Source: Paratinospora sagittata (Eukaryota > Streptophyta > Magnoliopsida > Ranunculales > Menispermaceae). Taken from it: a stretch of DNA of 64,000 nt. The translations under genes were made by a program, and so were the position numbers. Below the pieces are notes generated by a model. It ran no database searches and had not been told where the DNA came from. It worked only from the letters and a program-made list of their open reading frames with translations. Below, in pieces: positions 10,478 through 23,066 of the stretch (positions within the stretch are counted from its first letter, which is position 1; the number at the start of each line of letters is the position of its first letter). The DNA lies in assembly GCA_035771175.1 (NCBI GenBank), contig CM069601.1, positions 3,370,001 through 3,434,000 of the forward strand, given 5' to 3'.

Positions 10478-10880
10478 TTTGACACCATCTGTAAGGAACG
10501 ACTGATAAAGTTCGTGGCCCTATCAATATGAATAAAAATAATAATGAGCATCACATCATCGATAGAAAGAGATGAGAAACAAACTCCAATGAGTTGAAGT
10601 AATCGCCTACGACAGAGAAGCATGGAAATAATCACATATTACAAAAAAAAACTTGGAAGCAGCTCTGCTACCTAGTCCCTGCTCGCTCAAGTTAACAACA
10701 AGGACTTTGGCCTTGAGCTACGTGCCCCTCATGGTCAAGCTATGCTCCCCAAGAGGCCACAGGCCAAATGTGAGTTGTGCACGTATCAAATAGCATAAGC
10801 TACAGGCCAAACGTGACCAACTACTGTTTGACCAAAGCCTGGGAAGTAGGGCGTAATACCCCAAAAATCTCAAGAAGTAT

Positions 10881-12984
10881 TGTCGCAACCCCTTCTCGGG
10901 TAACGTCAGGACCGACACAAAATACCACATACACCATATACAGGCGTACATGATACTCTGTCAACCTTCTAATACATCAAATTTTTTAAAAATTTCAACA
11001 ACATATCCCCATAAAATGGACAAAGTCACAAGTCCAAACGCCACCTGATTATCCAAAAATAAATTTTCATAAATTATCATTCTATTTCCATAGCATATAA
11101 CACATCCACATAATTTATAGTGATCCTCAGATTTCATATAACATTCATGAACATTTCATATCTCATCACATATTCGTATTAAGATTCTCTAGTCCGAATC
11201 ACTCACATAATTATAACTTCATAATTACACATTCAACCAAATTACTCATCTAGATGATAAAATATAGATAAGATGTTAATAGTATAAATATATTTACCAA
11301 AATACAAAGTTTCTAACTTCTCCAAGAAAATATACAACCAATGATATATAGGAATTTGTAACTCCTCACGAGCCTTGCTCTTTCCTTTAGAATCTTTATC
11401 TGAAATATTGGAGAAGATAGAGTGAGCAACCACAAGCTCAGTCAAATAATATAATACATGCTCAACATATAATGATTCAATGCAATTTGTTTAAAAAAAT
11501 TGAAATATCATTTGAAAACCATATCCATCTCCCTCCTTCTAAGTAATTGAGTGAGTTTGCTCCTCATGTGCACCAAAGAAGAGTGCATCGACCTCAAATT
11601 ACTCATTTATCAATTACGTCATTTCTATGTCTTTTATCTCATGCCAAGAATGCACCGACTAGGATTACTAAAACCGTCAATCCTGTGAGTATGTTCCTTA
11701 CTATTTAGACCCATAGAAATGCGTCCAATGTCAATAACTTACTTTGGTACGTCCATTGACATGTTTCTATGCATCAAAACTATTTCATGATTTTAAATCA
11801 AATAAATATATCATAACATGCAAATTATTTTAAATCAATTTGATATAATACAATGTTATATAAGAGACTAAAGTAAAGAAATACTCACAGTACAAGACTT
11901 TCTAAACCTAAGTCCTATTACTATAGCTACTATCCAGATCCACTTTAACCAATCGGATTCTTATTGTTTCAACCACAACATTCATTCAATATATCAATTT
12001 CATATATTCAATTACTAAAAATACTAGTACATTTCCATAAATTATGAATCTTATATCAAAATTTCCAAAATTAATCCTTATATCTTTCTAAGTCTTAAAC
12101 CACAATTTTACCTTATTCCAATTCTATTTTATTCACTAGAAATATCATTTCCTTATACATAGTACTGTTCATATTACTATTCATTATAAACATGTATCAT
12201 TTTACTAAAAATATCAAACAGTATCTAAAAATCATGAAATTAGTATGGATTGACTCAAAATAGTCCATTCGAGACTGTTTTATAGCTTTAAATTGGAGTT
12301 TTATCGTGTTTTAATTGTGTTCTAAAAGCCTCTAATGTCAAATTCAATTGTAAAAAGCCATATAAATTCCAATTTAACAAATCAACTCAAACTAACCATA
12401 GATCTATAGTTTTTACAACCTAGGAAGTGATTTTGAACCCTCCCAACTTGTTTCGACTAATTTTGGGTCAAAACCTCATTTTTTGAAAATGCTAAATATT
12501 GCTCTCATAGCAAAAATTAATCTGATAGAATCGCTACACCTAAGTTAAATATTAGTTTCATGAAGTAATGGAGTGAAAACACTCACCTAGATGTCGATTT
12601 GGCTTAAAAATGCTAAAAAACCTTTTTTTGTCTTTCCCTTTGTCTCTCTCTACGGTAAGAACGAAAAGAATGAAAATTAATAATTTTCTTTTTTTATGAT
12701 CGAAAGACCAAAAAAATAAATTACGATTCCTTTGCTTACTGTTCCCCACAAATGAAGAACAATATCCTCTTTTAATTTTTGTTTATTATACGCTCAATAC
12801 TTATCAACAATACACGTTTTATATATCAATTACCATGTAAAAACATGTTTTGGACTTGTTTTTAACATCCTCAAGTCCATTTGACACGCGTACACGTGAT
12901 TTCCACTTATGCATACGTGTATTATATACCTTAGTGTACGTATACATCAACAAAATATATTGACTAAAAGTACGGGATGTTACA
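10881..12984 (+). mobile_element. solo LTR of a Ty3/gypsy-type element (2104 bp), nested in element B
   Basis: Starts TGTCGCAACCCC and ends GGGATGTTACA. The flanks are agtat (10876-10880) and agtac (12985-12989), a 5-bp target duplication with one change; comparison with element A shows uninterrupted sequence there. No coding domains are inside. It shares its ends, the block ccccataaaatggac and other blocks with the solo LTR at 56684-59220, so both belong to one family. The TGTCRCRAC...GTTACA ends and 2-kb length fit plant Ty3/gypsy LTRs. Confidence 0.82.
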
Positions 12985-13069
12985 AGTACTGCCAAAGAGA
13001 AAAGGACATGGGGCCCATGAAATTCTACTACCGTGAATGGATTAAGACATTTCACCTATTGTTGTCTCA

Positions 13070-13190
13070 ACCGGGATTTTACGCAACAAGGTCGACTATA
13101 CAGTTGCAACTCCAGAATTCTACGCAGCAAAGTCGACTATACAACTACAACTCCAGAATTCTATGCGGCAAGATCGACTATAAAGTTACA
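13070..13190 (+). repeat. about 45-bp imperfect tandem repeats in element B
   Basis: Three units of ccagaattctacgcagcaa followed by cgactatac sequence, parallel to 5225-5365 in element A. Diverged longer repeats based on ccttgagggta and ctaccaagaag follow at about 13400-13690. Confidence 0.7.
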
Positions 13191-14039
13191 ATTACATTGG
13201 GACCTTGAGCTAAGCTCGGTTACCAAGAAGAAGAGTAAAATCCCACAATGCCTTGACATGCAGAACACCTCAAGAGATGCTAATAATAAAACACCAGCAG
13301 TCATAAGTTCACTTTCTACTTCGTTTAAGATGATAGTCTACAACATCGACAAAGTACTATCATATGCTTCTTTCTACAACACAACGACCAAGAAACTACA
13401 AGTGTTATAATGCCTTGGGGTAGGTTTCATTCTATCACCGAGAAGAAGGGTCTATACCCTACAGTGCCTTGAGGGTACTTTGCGCTAGCTTGGTACCTAC
13501 CGAGAATAAGGGCTTCGACCTTAGAGTTCCTTGGAGGGTAGTCTACGAGTCCCTACCAAGAAGATGACAACTGCCAAAAGTGCCTTAGGATACCAACTCA
13601 CAAGGTCGGTACTACTGAGAAGTAGACTTTAAATCCAAAATGCCTTGAGGGGTTGGGCAATCCCTACCAAGAAGTTTGAAGTGGTTGAAATCATTTACTA
13701 GCCTATCAACTCAACGAACAACTGAGATCAATCGATCAAGTAAGTACATTAAATTATTGAATTCGAAAAAACTACTTGTGCACTAAATTGCAGGTACTCT
13801 CATTAGCCCGACAATCCAACGAACGATGTCGACAACATCACTAACAAAAAGTTTGTGACAAATTTACAACTGGTTAACTGAAAAACTACTACTGACGGAT
13901 TCAACTACAGAAATTGGTTCCACATTAACTATGTGTTCTTCCCATATAAGACACATTAAAACATATTATAAAACATCGACTTTCGACTTAAGTTTTACAA
14001 AATGCCTTCGACTTCAAGGATTATGAGTTTCACGCGGCT

Positions 14040-15380
14040 TGCCAAAACCAGGTGGGAGAGAAATCGATGAGGCCTTATGAGCAGTGTCTGAAGTACCTCC
14101 CACAGCAGGACCTGGTAGAGTTTTAAGAACCACTAATACTTTGGCTTTCTCCCGGACTGGTGTTGTGGCTCTCTGGGGAGCAACTAATGCTTAAGGTGAC
14201 TCAGCTGCAAGAGCCTTGGCTTTCTCAATGGTCGTGGTGTTGGCCCTATCTCTAGCCAGCGACCGTGTCCTCTCCGCAACTAAACCCGTAACCTTCTTCA
14301 CAACTGGAGTCTTGTTTTTGTTTTACGCCAGCTCTATGAGCCAGTCCGTCTCAGCTTGTTGTCTTGACTCATCTTCTTCCCGAGCCTTTCGTGCTGACTC
14401 AATCAGCTTCTTAGCCGCAAGGAATACCTTCATATCAATACGATCCTTGAAGAATTCGCCTACATCATACATAACATCGTAGGCACCTTGCTTATACCTC
14501 TCTTGTAGCACTGAGGCAAACTCCAAAGATTCTTTATATTCGGATAGAGTCTTGCACTCTACCTTACTTGCCTCGTCGCGTGCTGTCTCGAGCTCAACAC
14601 TCTTCACTATCAAATCAGTTTCAAGAAACTCAATCGTTTTCTTTTGCTGGTCCAAAAGAGCACGCCACTTCGCCTCTTTGACGGTCAACTCTTTCTCGTA
14701 ACCCACCAACCTACTCCTCAGCTCGGCAATCTCGACGTCCTTCTGAGAATAGTCTGCCTTATTGCGATCTATCGCTTGCTCAACCTGCTTCATGATGACC
14801 ATGGCGTTCATGACAATCTGTGCAGCAATGCACCGAGGCAAAAAGAGCCAGTGAATGAGACAAAGTAAAAAAAAAAAAAACATACCCCTACTGCATTGGT
14901 AGCACACAGTTTAAGGTTGACAATATATGTTTTCTTATGTGCCTTCTCAACAATATCCTACGAACACCTAACTCGACAGCCAGCAAGAGAAAACTTAAGA
15001 CCACTAAGTTTAGCCTGTTTCAACCTCGCCTTTGTGCTAAAGTCCGCAAAAGAAGGGACCTGAGACGGGTTCCCCTCAGAAAACTCAGCAAAGGTGCTCT
15101 GAAATTCTGACAAGACACCTTCAGGCAAAACAGGCATAATGCGAAGATCGACAGAAGAAGAAGAACCTATTATATTCTCCTGATGAGCCCTCAATGTAGC
15201 TTCAACAAACTACTTTTCAGATTCGCCAAAACTCATATAAAGTCGCGACATCTCTCTGCAAAAAATTCTTTGCAAGATAAACTCTTGATAGAACTCTTCT
15301 TGGCAGATCACTTCTTCACCTCCTTCGTCTCTAGCTATCAAGAAGGAAATATCTAGACAAGAGGCTCTGACTAACAATTC
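14040..15380 (-). pseudogene. antisense coiled-coil gene of element B, nearly readable
   Basis: Minus-strand order: a 5' part from about 15380 (LARDEGGEEVICQEEFYQEF region) with one stop at 15210-15212, then a part from 15194 with PVLPEGVLSEF, PSQVPSFADFSTKARLKQAK and a second stop at 14958-14960. Next are NLKLCATNAVG (about 14925-14887), a candidate 68-bp intron (14818-14885, GT...AG, T-rich) and a 3' part of about 165 residues ending at 14323. The 3' part is a strong heptad-like coiled coil (EQAIDRNKADYSQKDVEIAE, then EKELTVKEAKWRALLDQQKK) ending in QERYKQGAYDVMYDVGEFFK. No catalytic motif is visible. It resembles the antisense gene of plant Tat-type gypsy elements; the function is not known to me. 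Confidence 0.6.
14818..14885 (-). other. candidate intron in the antisense gene
   Basis: GTATG at the donor side, a T-rich body and GCTGCACAG at the acceptor, joining NLKLCATNAVG to an open coiled-coil frame. Element A has the equivalent at 6590-6667 with donor GTATA and acceptor CTACACAG. Splicing is an inference. Confidence 0.45.
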
Positions 15381-15403
15381 ATTGGTCAGAGCCTGGGGGT
15401 AAC

Positions 15404-16499
15404 TGTTACACCCGTGATACAATAGGAAGAAAAAGACAAAAATAAGAAAAATAAAATAAAAAAGACAAAACAAAAGAAAACGAAACATCGGGTCTCAAAT
15501 GTTTTATATAAAACAAATGACCCTTCGAAAAAGTAAAGGGCAAATGATCTTTCTACATTATTTTATTCATAATCTTATCCTTTAAATAAAGACTCAGATT
15601 TCAATTCGATTCATTTAGATCTAAACGATCAAAATCTTTTACGAGTTCTCTACTAAAGAGTTTCTCTAGATCAAAAGAAAAACTCTCATTGTTCTCTCAT
15701 TGAAAGTAAAGAGAGTTGTAATCTATAGTCTATAATGAAGTTTCTACATTCTGCTTGTGGACGTAGGTCTCAGAATCGAACCACATAAAACTTATGTCTC
15801 TTTACTCTTTATAATTATTGTCTTTATTTTATCATTTAGTAGTGTAATATTGTATACGTTCCCTAGGAAGTGGTGTCGGAACGTTTGGAAAATTCTTAAT
15901 ATGCTCTGTGGTTGCAACCTTAGCTAATCTTTCACATCAGAAATGTCTTTTTTGAGACACAATACTATTCACCTACATGATTCTATTTTTATGTACGATA
16001 CTATTCACGTATACGATGCTATTCACAAACGTGACTCTATTCATGTACATTGTATTATTCACGTAAAATAGTGAGAATCGACGTACATCAACTATTCACA
16101 GCATACTACTGTTCATGTGTGTACCTTGACAAAGAATCAATGTATTATACCATTACTTTATTGAATCAGCAATAGATTGAATTAGCCGGACTCAGTCTTG
16201 TCCTTTTTAAATGGTGAACGGGAGGCACCTTGCTGTTTTAGAATACTTGATATTTAAGCTGGCCTATTGTACCCCACCTCTCAGCCTAGATACTAGTCTG
16301 GTTGATTTTATTGAAAGTTGCTCACTCTGTAAAGATAATATTAGATATCCAAATAAGGCACGTTGGTACAGCCGATCCTTATATGCATCACCAGACACTA
16401 TAAATCAGACAAGAATACATTAGCCGAACAAATAATTTAACAGGTTCCAGTTCACTCTAATTTATTATTATTTGGTCTTTGTGAAACCTTGCATCACCA
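15404..16499 (+). repeat. right LTR of element B
   Basis: Starts tgttacacccgtgatacaat and ends ttgcatcacca. After a diverged first 100 bases it follows the element A LTR: the copia-like segment ggacgtaggtctcagaatcg (about 15759), a degenerate primer site tggtgtcggaac near 15871, the cactattca subrepeats and the terminal 200 bp. Confidence 0.82.
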
Positions 16500-17738
16500 G
16501 CCGTTAAGTTAAGACTATCATTATATATATATTAGGTAGCCATTTAAGACTACCATTAATGCTGCCATGTTATGTGTTCATACAGATAGGTAGCATTCCA
16601 TGACGTATACAGCCTTATATGCAGTATGAATAGTGTTTCAGTTCTCATTAATTTGTATAAATATAATAAGCCTGTGGTATTAGTTTGATATGTGATCTAG
16701 ATATAGTTTTACGTGTCTCAAAACAAAAAATAAAGAATGTGTGAGTTTGCTTCATCAAATTTAATTCAGGATTCATAATTTGAGAACAGGAATACAATCC
16801 AAAAATGAACAAAGTAATCTAGAAACAATATATTTTTGAAGTAAAATATTGAATTCTTTTTCTTTTTTTTTTGGATTTGACCAATCAAATAATAAGTTTT
16901 CTATTTCCAAATTTTCAGATAAAGAAATTCATATCTAAATCATTTTCTAAAGTTAATAGTTTTTAGATTGAGTTAATTAAACATGTAATCTTTTTTCCCC
17001 TATGTGGACAACTTGTACAGTAATTATTTACTGCTAGTGATTGACATTATCTGCTTGTCTTCCTCTTCCATCTTTTTATCAGAAGAAGATAGAAACAAGT
17101 AAAAGTAGAAACAATAGTTAATAATTAAATCAAATAATAATAAATAAATAAATGAAGAAGAGAAGGAGAAGATAGAGATAGAATAACACTTTGGCCATGT
17201 TTAATTAATGATTGCTTACATTGCTTGCTAACATTAATATATATATATATATAAGAAAAAGAAAGGAAAAGAAACAAACACTAATTATTGTTTCCACCCT
17301 CCAATCAAGAGCTTATAGTCTCTGATGAGTATCAAAATCAAACCACTTTCTAAAAGTAGTTTGTTTCTTTTTGAAACCCACAAGACCCACTAATTACAAA
17401 AACATGTGAACGTACATCAAAAGCTCCCCCATATATTATAATAAAACCTTTCTACCACCTTTTGTTTTCTTGCTTTGAGCTATGGTAATTAATTAACCCT
17501 CTTTATATAACAATATGACTACAACACCCTCACAAGTTGAGTTGAATTAAGTGTGAAATATCTTATGATATTGTTAAAATTTTCAATCTTTAATTTCTTA
17601 GGATGGACTCAAAGTTAAATGTGACTTTAGTTATCATTCGTTTTTCAAAGGGTAGGACCAATATGCTATTGAATTAGAGTAGAACTTACTCCAACCTTAA
17701 ACAAATTTATTAAATAAAATAATATAGAATTTTTATTT
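16500..17738. other. intergenic, no gene recognised
   Basis: AT-rich, with a (TA)n run at about 17238-17254. No open frame with recognisable content and no clear element ends. Confidence 0.5.
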
Positions 17739-18060
17739 TTATTTTCTAAAGTTGGTAAAACAAGTCAAACGCGGATCATATGAATGGCATCGCCCCAGCT
17801 CGTCGTAACGAATACAAACGTGAGCCGTGAGCCGTGAGCGTGCAGTGTTATACACGTGCCTTGGGTCCTCTGTATTACTCAGCTTCCTGTATGCCCTTTC
17901 CAGAAACAAATATTTTCCTCGTGCCATCAGATTTCTGCATATGCCACCTGGCATATTCCCAACAACACCAAGCGCTGGATGCGGACTATGTTGCGGTTTA
18001 TAATCCAGGTCTGGGGCCGCGTGCCTCTCGCTATTGGGGTCTTGGTGACCTTTAACCATT
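17739..18060. other. G+C-richer island of unknown nature
   Basis: About 320 bp stand out from AT-rich surroundings and stay open in more than one frame on both strands (for example 17739-18059 minus, 106 codons). I recognise no protein family in any frame. A short direct repeat gagccgtgagccgtgagc lies at about 17821. It could be an exon or promoter remnant, or a fragment of other DNA. Confidence 0.35.
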
Positions 18061-18779
18061 ATCCGTAGTTTAAAAAAAATAAAAAATCTTAAATTTTAAA
18101 TTATTATATATAAATATATTTTTACTATTAATTTTTTGAGACTTGATAAAAAATTTTTTTTTTTTGAGATGATAATTATTTTTAAAAATTTAAAAATTTA
18201 TAGGAATAAAGATATATTTTTAAATAGAAATAGACGAAAATAAGTACAAATTCGTAACGAGTCTCTGAATTCGTATTTTATAATTTATTTTTAAACTAAC
18301 AAATAAACTCATTATTAGTAAAATACCATTAGATCCCTTTAATAATACTTATTCAAGAGAAATTAGACTATCCGGTGAATGTAAGCTGGTCATATAACAC
18401 CATCCAAATTATACATAAAAAAAATATAAAACGGTATTTGGCATAATCATGATTGGTTGGACAGAATTTTGAAATGACTTCTTTGATAAAAAATTAAAGG
18501 AAACAAATAAAAGTCATTTTCTAAAAATTATTTTTCAATCTGCAAACCAAACGCAGCCTGCCGAAACAGCAACAAAAAAAACAACATAAAATAGTAGAAA
18601 GCTCACTAGACCTTCAACCATTAATTAAAAAAAAAAAGAGAGTAGTGGGCGGTGAATTCAAAGTGGGCCCATTATAAAACGCAAATTGGTTTCAATGGCC
18701 ATGATGGAGACTTTGAAGTAACACAACACAACTTGCTGAAAACACAAAAAAAAAGGTCAAACAAGGGCACTTAAGAGTC
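18061..18779. other. intergenic, no gene recognised
   Basis: AT-rich. A stretch near 18430-18560 (ggtatttggcataatcatga up to gcaaaccaaacgcagcctg) looks like an old DNA-transposon remnant, but I could not pair its ends. Confidence 0.4.
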
Positions 18780-19140
18780 AAAGGTAGAGAGAGAGAGGGA
18801 CAGCGTTAATGTCACGTGTCCGCACGATAAGAACATTGCCTACGGAAACGCACGCAACAGAAGAAGCAGTAGAATAGAAGAAGAGATTTTTTTTTTTTCT
18901 CCCGCGTGCAGTGAAGGGCGTGTCACGTTATTGGTCTATACAACCGTCACGCTGAGGATCCAACTTGTCCGTGTAATGTAACAAAGAAGCTGCTATCACT
19001 TCTCGCTTCTGTCGCGTGATTCCCTCGTGGGGCCCTCCAGTCACGTGCTCTTTCCTTTATCTCTCTCTCACTCTTTATCTCTCTGAGTGTGAGTTGCGAC
19101 TTAGAGAGCTCAACAACAAAAGTTAGGCCTACTGCCTCTG
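18780..19140 (+). promoter_or_regulatory. promoter-like G-box and CT-rich stretch without a downstream gene
   Basis: Contains gtcacgtgtccg (about 18811), ggcgtgtcacgtt (about 18918) and gtcacgtgctc (about 19040), which are ACGTG cores bound by plant bZIP/bHLH factors, and then a pyrimidine-rich ctctctc stretch typical of plant 5' leaders. No coding exon follows. The orientation is a guess from the CT-rich tract. Confidence 0.3.
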
Positions 19141-20667
19141 TCGCTATCTCCCTTGTAACATCTTTATCAACTTGTCCTTGCGCAATACTTAATGTTTTTA
19201 ATAATATTTAAATTAATCAATTTTTTTTATACATTTATGAAATCTAATTGAACTGTAAAAGTATTGCCTAATTTTAATGATGTGCATAAAAACCTTTATT
19301 CGAAGTCAGAAGTGTGATTCATTTTTTTTATTTTACTAAAAAAATTTTAACATTTTCTTACTTTGTGTCAACATCGTTTCACCTTGTGTCAACACTAAAA
19401 ATAACACTATAATAAACAAAAAACTCTTACTAACAAAACTAATCGAGATGTTTTTACTTCAAATCCTACCATCATTGCCTCGATCACTTTGGGGAGGAGA
19501 TTATTGGGGCTTTGTCCTAAGTCCCCCAATACCTCTCTCGTGACATGTCATAGAAATTGTGATTCTAAAAAAGAAAAAGCCCTAACAATATATATTAAGC
19601 TAATATTAACAAAAACAAACCAAAACAATGTATTTGATTCATTTATGACTAAGTTCGAGTTAAAGATATATATTTCAAATTTAAAGTCAACTTAACCATG
19701 TATATAATTAATCAATTTAATTATTTAATAAATATATATTTCAAATTTTAAATCAATCAACTATTGATCGATTTATTAAGATTGGTCAGTTCAATTTGAT
19801 TTTAAAAAAAATTCAATCCAACTACTTTCAATTTGGCTTCAACTATTGACACCACTAAGTAAACATTGTCTTTTCCAACTTTCAGAATGGAGAAAAAAAA
19901 AATTATGCAATTAGGGTGGAAAAAGAATGTTGTTTAGGGTTATATCCAATATTAAGTACACTAAATTATCTTATTATATGTTTATTTATACTTGAAAAAT
20001 CATATATATCTATTTGATTAAGAAGGATCATCACAAACAGTAAAATTAAATCAAATCCATCATTGTTATTGAAAGTTTCAAACCTAACCCAAATTGAGCT
20101 TTGACAGGGGTAGTGTTCTTCACCTAAGTAGGGCCCATACTGGAGTGTTCAATTATGGAAGTTAGATATGTGAACTGAAGGCTTGGCTTTCATATTGTCA
20201 TTTTGAACTCCTCGTCCATATACGGCAATCCCATGTGATTTCTCACTGTCCAAAAGTTGTAATGGCGTAGCCAATAAGCTTACCCAGTTTGGGTTATCTC
20301 TAGATGATAAGTCAGTGTGGGTAGAAGAAGTTCCCTTCTTCCCGTTGTCCACAAGGATGCTGTTTCTATTCCAGTTCAGCCTTAATAAGACTCTTCTTTA
20401 TCTTAAAAAAAAAAAAAAAAGGCACTACAAACCCTAGTGGTAGCCGTCCACGAGATTAATTGAATCTAAATGCTCCACTTTCAATCGTTTATTCAATTTT
20501 AATATACAAATGAATTTTATAGGTTTTTAGGGTTAGCTCAATTAGTAACATAATTTGATTGTTATCTTGTTTGTCAGAATTTAGATAGTTTTGTTAACTC
20601 TATTTATCTTCTAATTCTATCTTAAAATGGACTTTTATTTATAGTAGAATTTTAAGTTTAATAGAAT
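19141..20667. other. intergenic, no gene recognised
   Basis: AT-rich with scattered short open frames. Around 19440-19580 a stretch with tggggctttgtcctaagtcc resembles part of the SINE at 8630-8826 but has no clear ends. Confidence 0.4.
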
Positions 20668-20905
20668 AAGTAATTTTTTTTTTTTTGAAATCTGAGTATC
20701 TGCATTAGCTTGTACGTACCTGACTAATTTCAAAAGGGTGCAATTCTCTAACCTGCAAAGAGAGTATCCCCTGAGGCCCCAATTTTTTTTTTATTTGAGC
20801 TCATACCTTGAAAGGGACATAAGTAGATGAGACTCGAACTTGTAACCTCTTAATTATTTGTTCCGCTACCTAATTACTTTGCCAACGCCCCTTTGGTATA
20901 GAATA
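20668..20905 (-). mobile_element. SINE-like element
   Basis: On the minus strand there is an A-box-like ttggcaaagtaattaggtag and, about 35 bases on, a B-box-like ggttacaagttcgagtctc. The unit ends in a run of about 13 A (20680-20668). This tRNA-like head and A tail is SINE structure. I found no clear target duplication. Confidence 0.55.
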
Positions 20906-22847
20906 AAAAAAAAATATATCTATCTAAAAAAAGGTTTCTTATTTATTTATTTTTTATTTTTTATTTTTTAAAAATGATTGCAAGCAGAGTGACTAAACAC
21001 CACTTTACTATCTATATATAATCTTTTGATACATGTAACTAGGTCTTAATTCAGGTGTTATGCAGTAGTGCTCGTTTAGTATCTTTGTGCACGTGAGGAA
21101 GAGTGTTAATATTGATATTTTGTTAATATTTTCTAACATTTACATCTTAAAATAAATAAATATGTTTAAAACTCGAGTTCCTTAGGTTACCTGATATACA
21201 GTTCTTTCGAGTGAAGTTGTATTTCTTAAGAGATTAGTTTGACGGGTAAAATACCAACAAAAATATTCTCTTTAGTCATATAACATGTATATATAAAAGA
21301 AATATTAACAATATGTGCAATCATTAATATCTTAAAAGGTGTTTTGAGAAAATATTAGTCTACCTTTACTCTTTTGAAAATCAATTTTTCATTAATTAAC
21401 AAAGGTGGTTTGACTGCAGTATCAGCATAGTCAACGACCTTTGACTTCTCAAACCATAACATAATAAACATGGTCCCAACTGAACCAATATTATTAATTG
21501 AAGAGACATTGGGTCCAACCCCAAACCTAACACAACTGTAGAGAATGATAGATATCAATAATTAATTTGTGACATGAAGCCACGCTTAGCCATAACACCT
21601 ACCAATGGTAGGAGTGGATAAACATAAAAAAAAGTCAGATTAATTAATTTGATAGGTAAAAAATACATTAAAACCCAAATCTATTTTAGTTGTTTGTCTC
21701 TCTATATATGATCTCTCATCTCAGATTCTCAGGTATGTACACAAGTTCTTAAATTAATCATCAATCTCAAATTAGCTTTAATTTCAATGATATCATAGTG
21801 TCACCAAATAAAAAAGGGCAGCCTATCTCGGGTGACATCTTCCCAACTTAAAATCAAAACCCGTGTTGATTTGATGTTGAGGCCCTGTTTGGAAAACGCG
21901 TTTGTGTTTCTACCCTAAAACGTTTTTTCCTAAACACCACGGCAACCGCAAAAGCAAGGAGGGAGCTTTACAAAAATACTAAAAAATTGCTTTTGAAACA
22001 CAAGTGCGCGTACACCAAACGTCCAAAAATCGTTTTTGCAAAAGTTATTTGTTGGAACACGACTTTCTTCTTGCTCCCAAACAAGGTATGTAAACAGTTG
22101 AGAAGTAGTGCATAAAAAATAATAATAATAATTAAGAGGCTAAAACACCGGCAAACCAAACCAACATGTTAAGCGTATCAAACTTAATTTATTTATTTAT
22201 TTATTTATTTTGTAGCAAAACTTACTTTTACACCTATATAATTGAAAAAAAAAAATCTTATAAAATAGTTTCTAAATGTTACATACTGACTAGATTATAT
22301 ACCTTATTTTTAGTATGTGTCATTATTGTTTTAAAATAAAAGATAATAAAATAAATAATATTAAAACTTCAGTCAAAATGAATATACTTTTATAGTCAAT
22401 GTTACAATGATGACTCCACTATGGTTTGTTTCAAGAAAAGATCATGATTATGTCACACTGACATTATAATATACAGTGCCATGTACATGAACCCCAATGA
22501 CCTTAGCCCACTAATCAAGGGAAGCACAGAAAAAATAAAGAATAAAAAATAAAAAAAATCAAGAAGCACACATGGTCACACAAAGCATTAATTATGCAGT
22601 GAAATGAGATACATAATCATCTCATAAAAAGAAAAAATGTAAAAACAGTAATAGATTGGAACGGCCAGGCACTGCTGCCACCTTTAATTTCACCTTATTA
22701 AGCTTATAAACATATATTAACACACATCCATCCCATTATAACAAGCCTACAACAACCTTCTCACCTCTCCCTTTTACATCTTACAAGCATTCACATAAAT
22801 TCCTCTCAAACCATCCAACTTCAATATATTTATACTTTTTTCTTCTA

Positions 22848-22890
<43 letters not shown>

Positions 22891-23030
22891 ATAAATGCTT
22901 CTCATAGATATAGAGTTATATCATAATAATCTATCATTAACACTTCCCTAAATTTCTAACAAAAAAGAAAACAAAAACCAGTAAAATTAAAGATAAAAAA
23001 AAACAAAAAAACAAAACAAAACTAGAACCC
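20906..23030. other. intergenic and HIPP 3' flank, no further gene recognised
   Basis: AT-rich. At about 21883-22086 a stretch bounded by ccctgtttgg and ccaaacaagg may be a small hAT- or Harbinger-type MITE, but the rest of the ends pair poorly. (TA)n runs lie at 22845-22892. The last few hundred bases next to 23067 probably contain the HIPP 3' untranslated region. Confidence 0.4.
22845..22892. repeat. (TA)n microsatellite
   Basis: Almost uninterrupted TA dinucleotides broken by single ATTA steps, about 200 bp downstream of the HIPP stop codon. Confidence 0.9.
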
Positions 23031-23066
23031 ATTTCCTTGTATATTGATCTGAAACCTCTTCTTCAC

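Larger units (their letters stand above)
10266..16499 (+). mobile_element. second copy of element A, 5' truncated and split by a solo LTR (element B)
   Basis: Left end: only the last about 212 bp of the LTR (10266-10477, ending gcaccaaca) followed by TTTGACACCATCTGT, the same junction as in element A. Right end: a full LTR at 15404-16499 preceded by the purine run gcctgggggtaac. The interior matches element A, with the same tandem repeats and the same antisense gene, but a 2104-bp solo LTR (10881-12984) sits inside it. Because the left LTR is truncated, no target duplication remains. Confidence 0.85.

Noticed and set aside
12909..13410. Two overlapping plus-strand open frames of about 100 and 125 codons
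   Set aside because: They run through the 45-bp tandem repeats of element B and across the solo LTR junction; the repeated peptide is a by-product of the DNA repeat.
17886..17907. A string similar to miR160 (cttcctgtatgcc)
   Set aside because: There are several mismatches to the mature sequence and no complementary star arm within 150 bases, so no precursor hairpin.
21883..22086. Possible hAT or Harbinger MITE bounded by ccctgtttgg and ccaaacaagg
   Set aside because: Only the outer ten bases pair, and no 8-bp or TAA-type target duplication is present, so it is not listed as an element.
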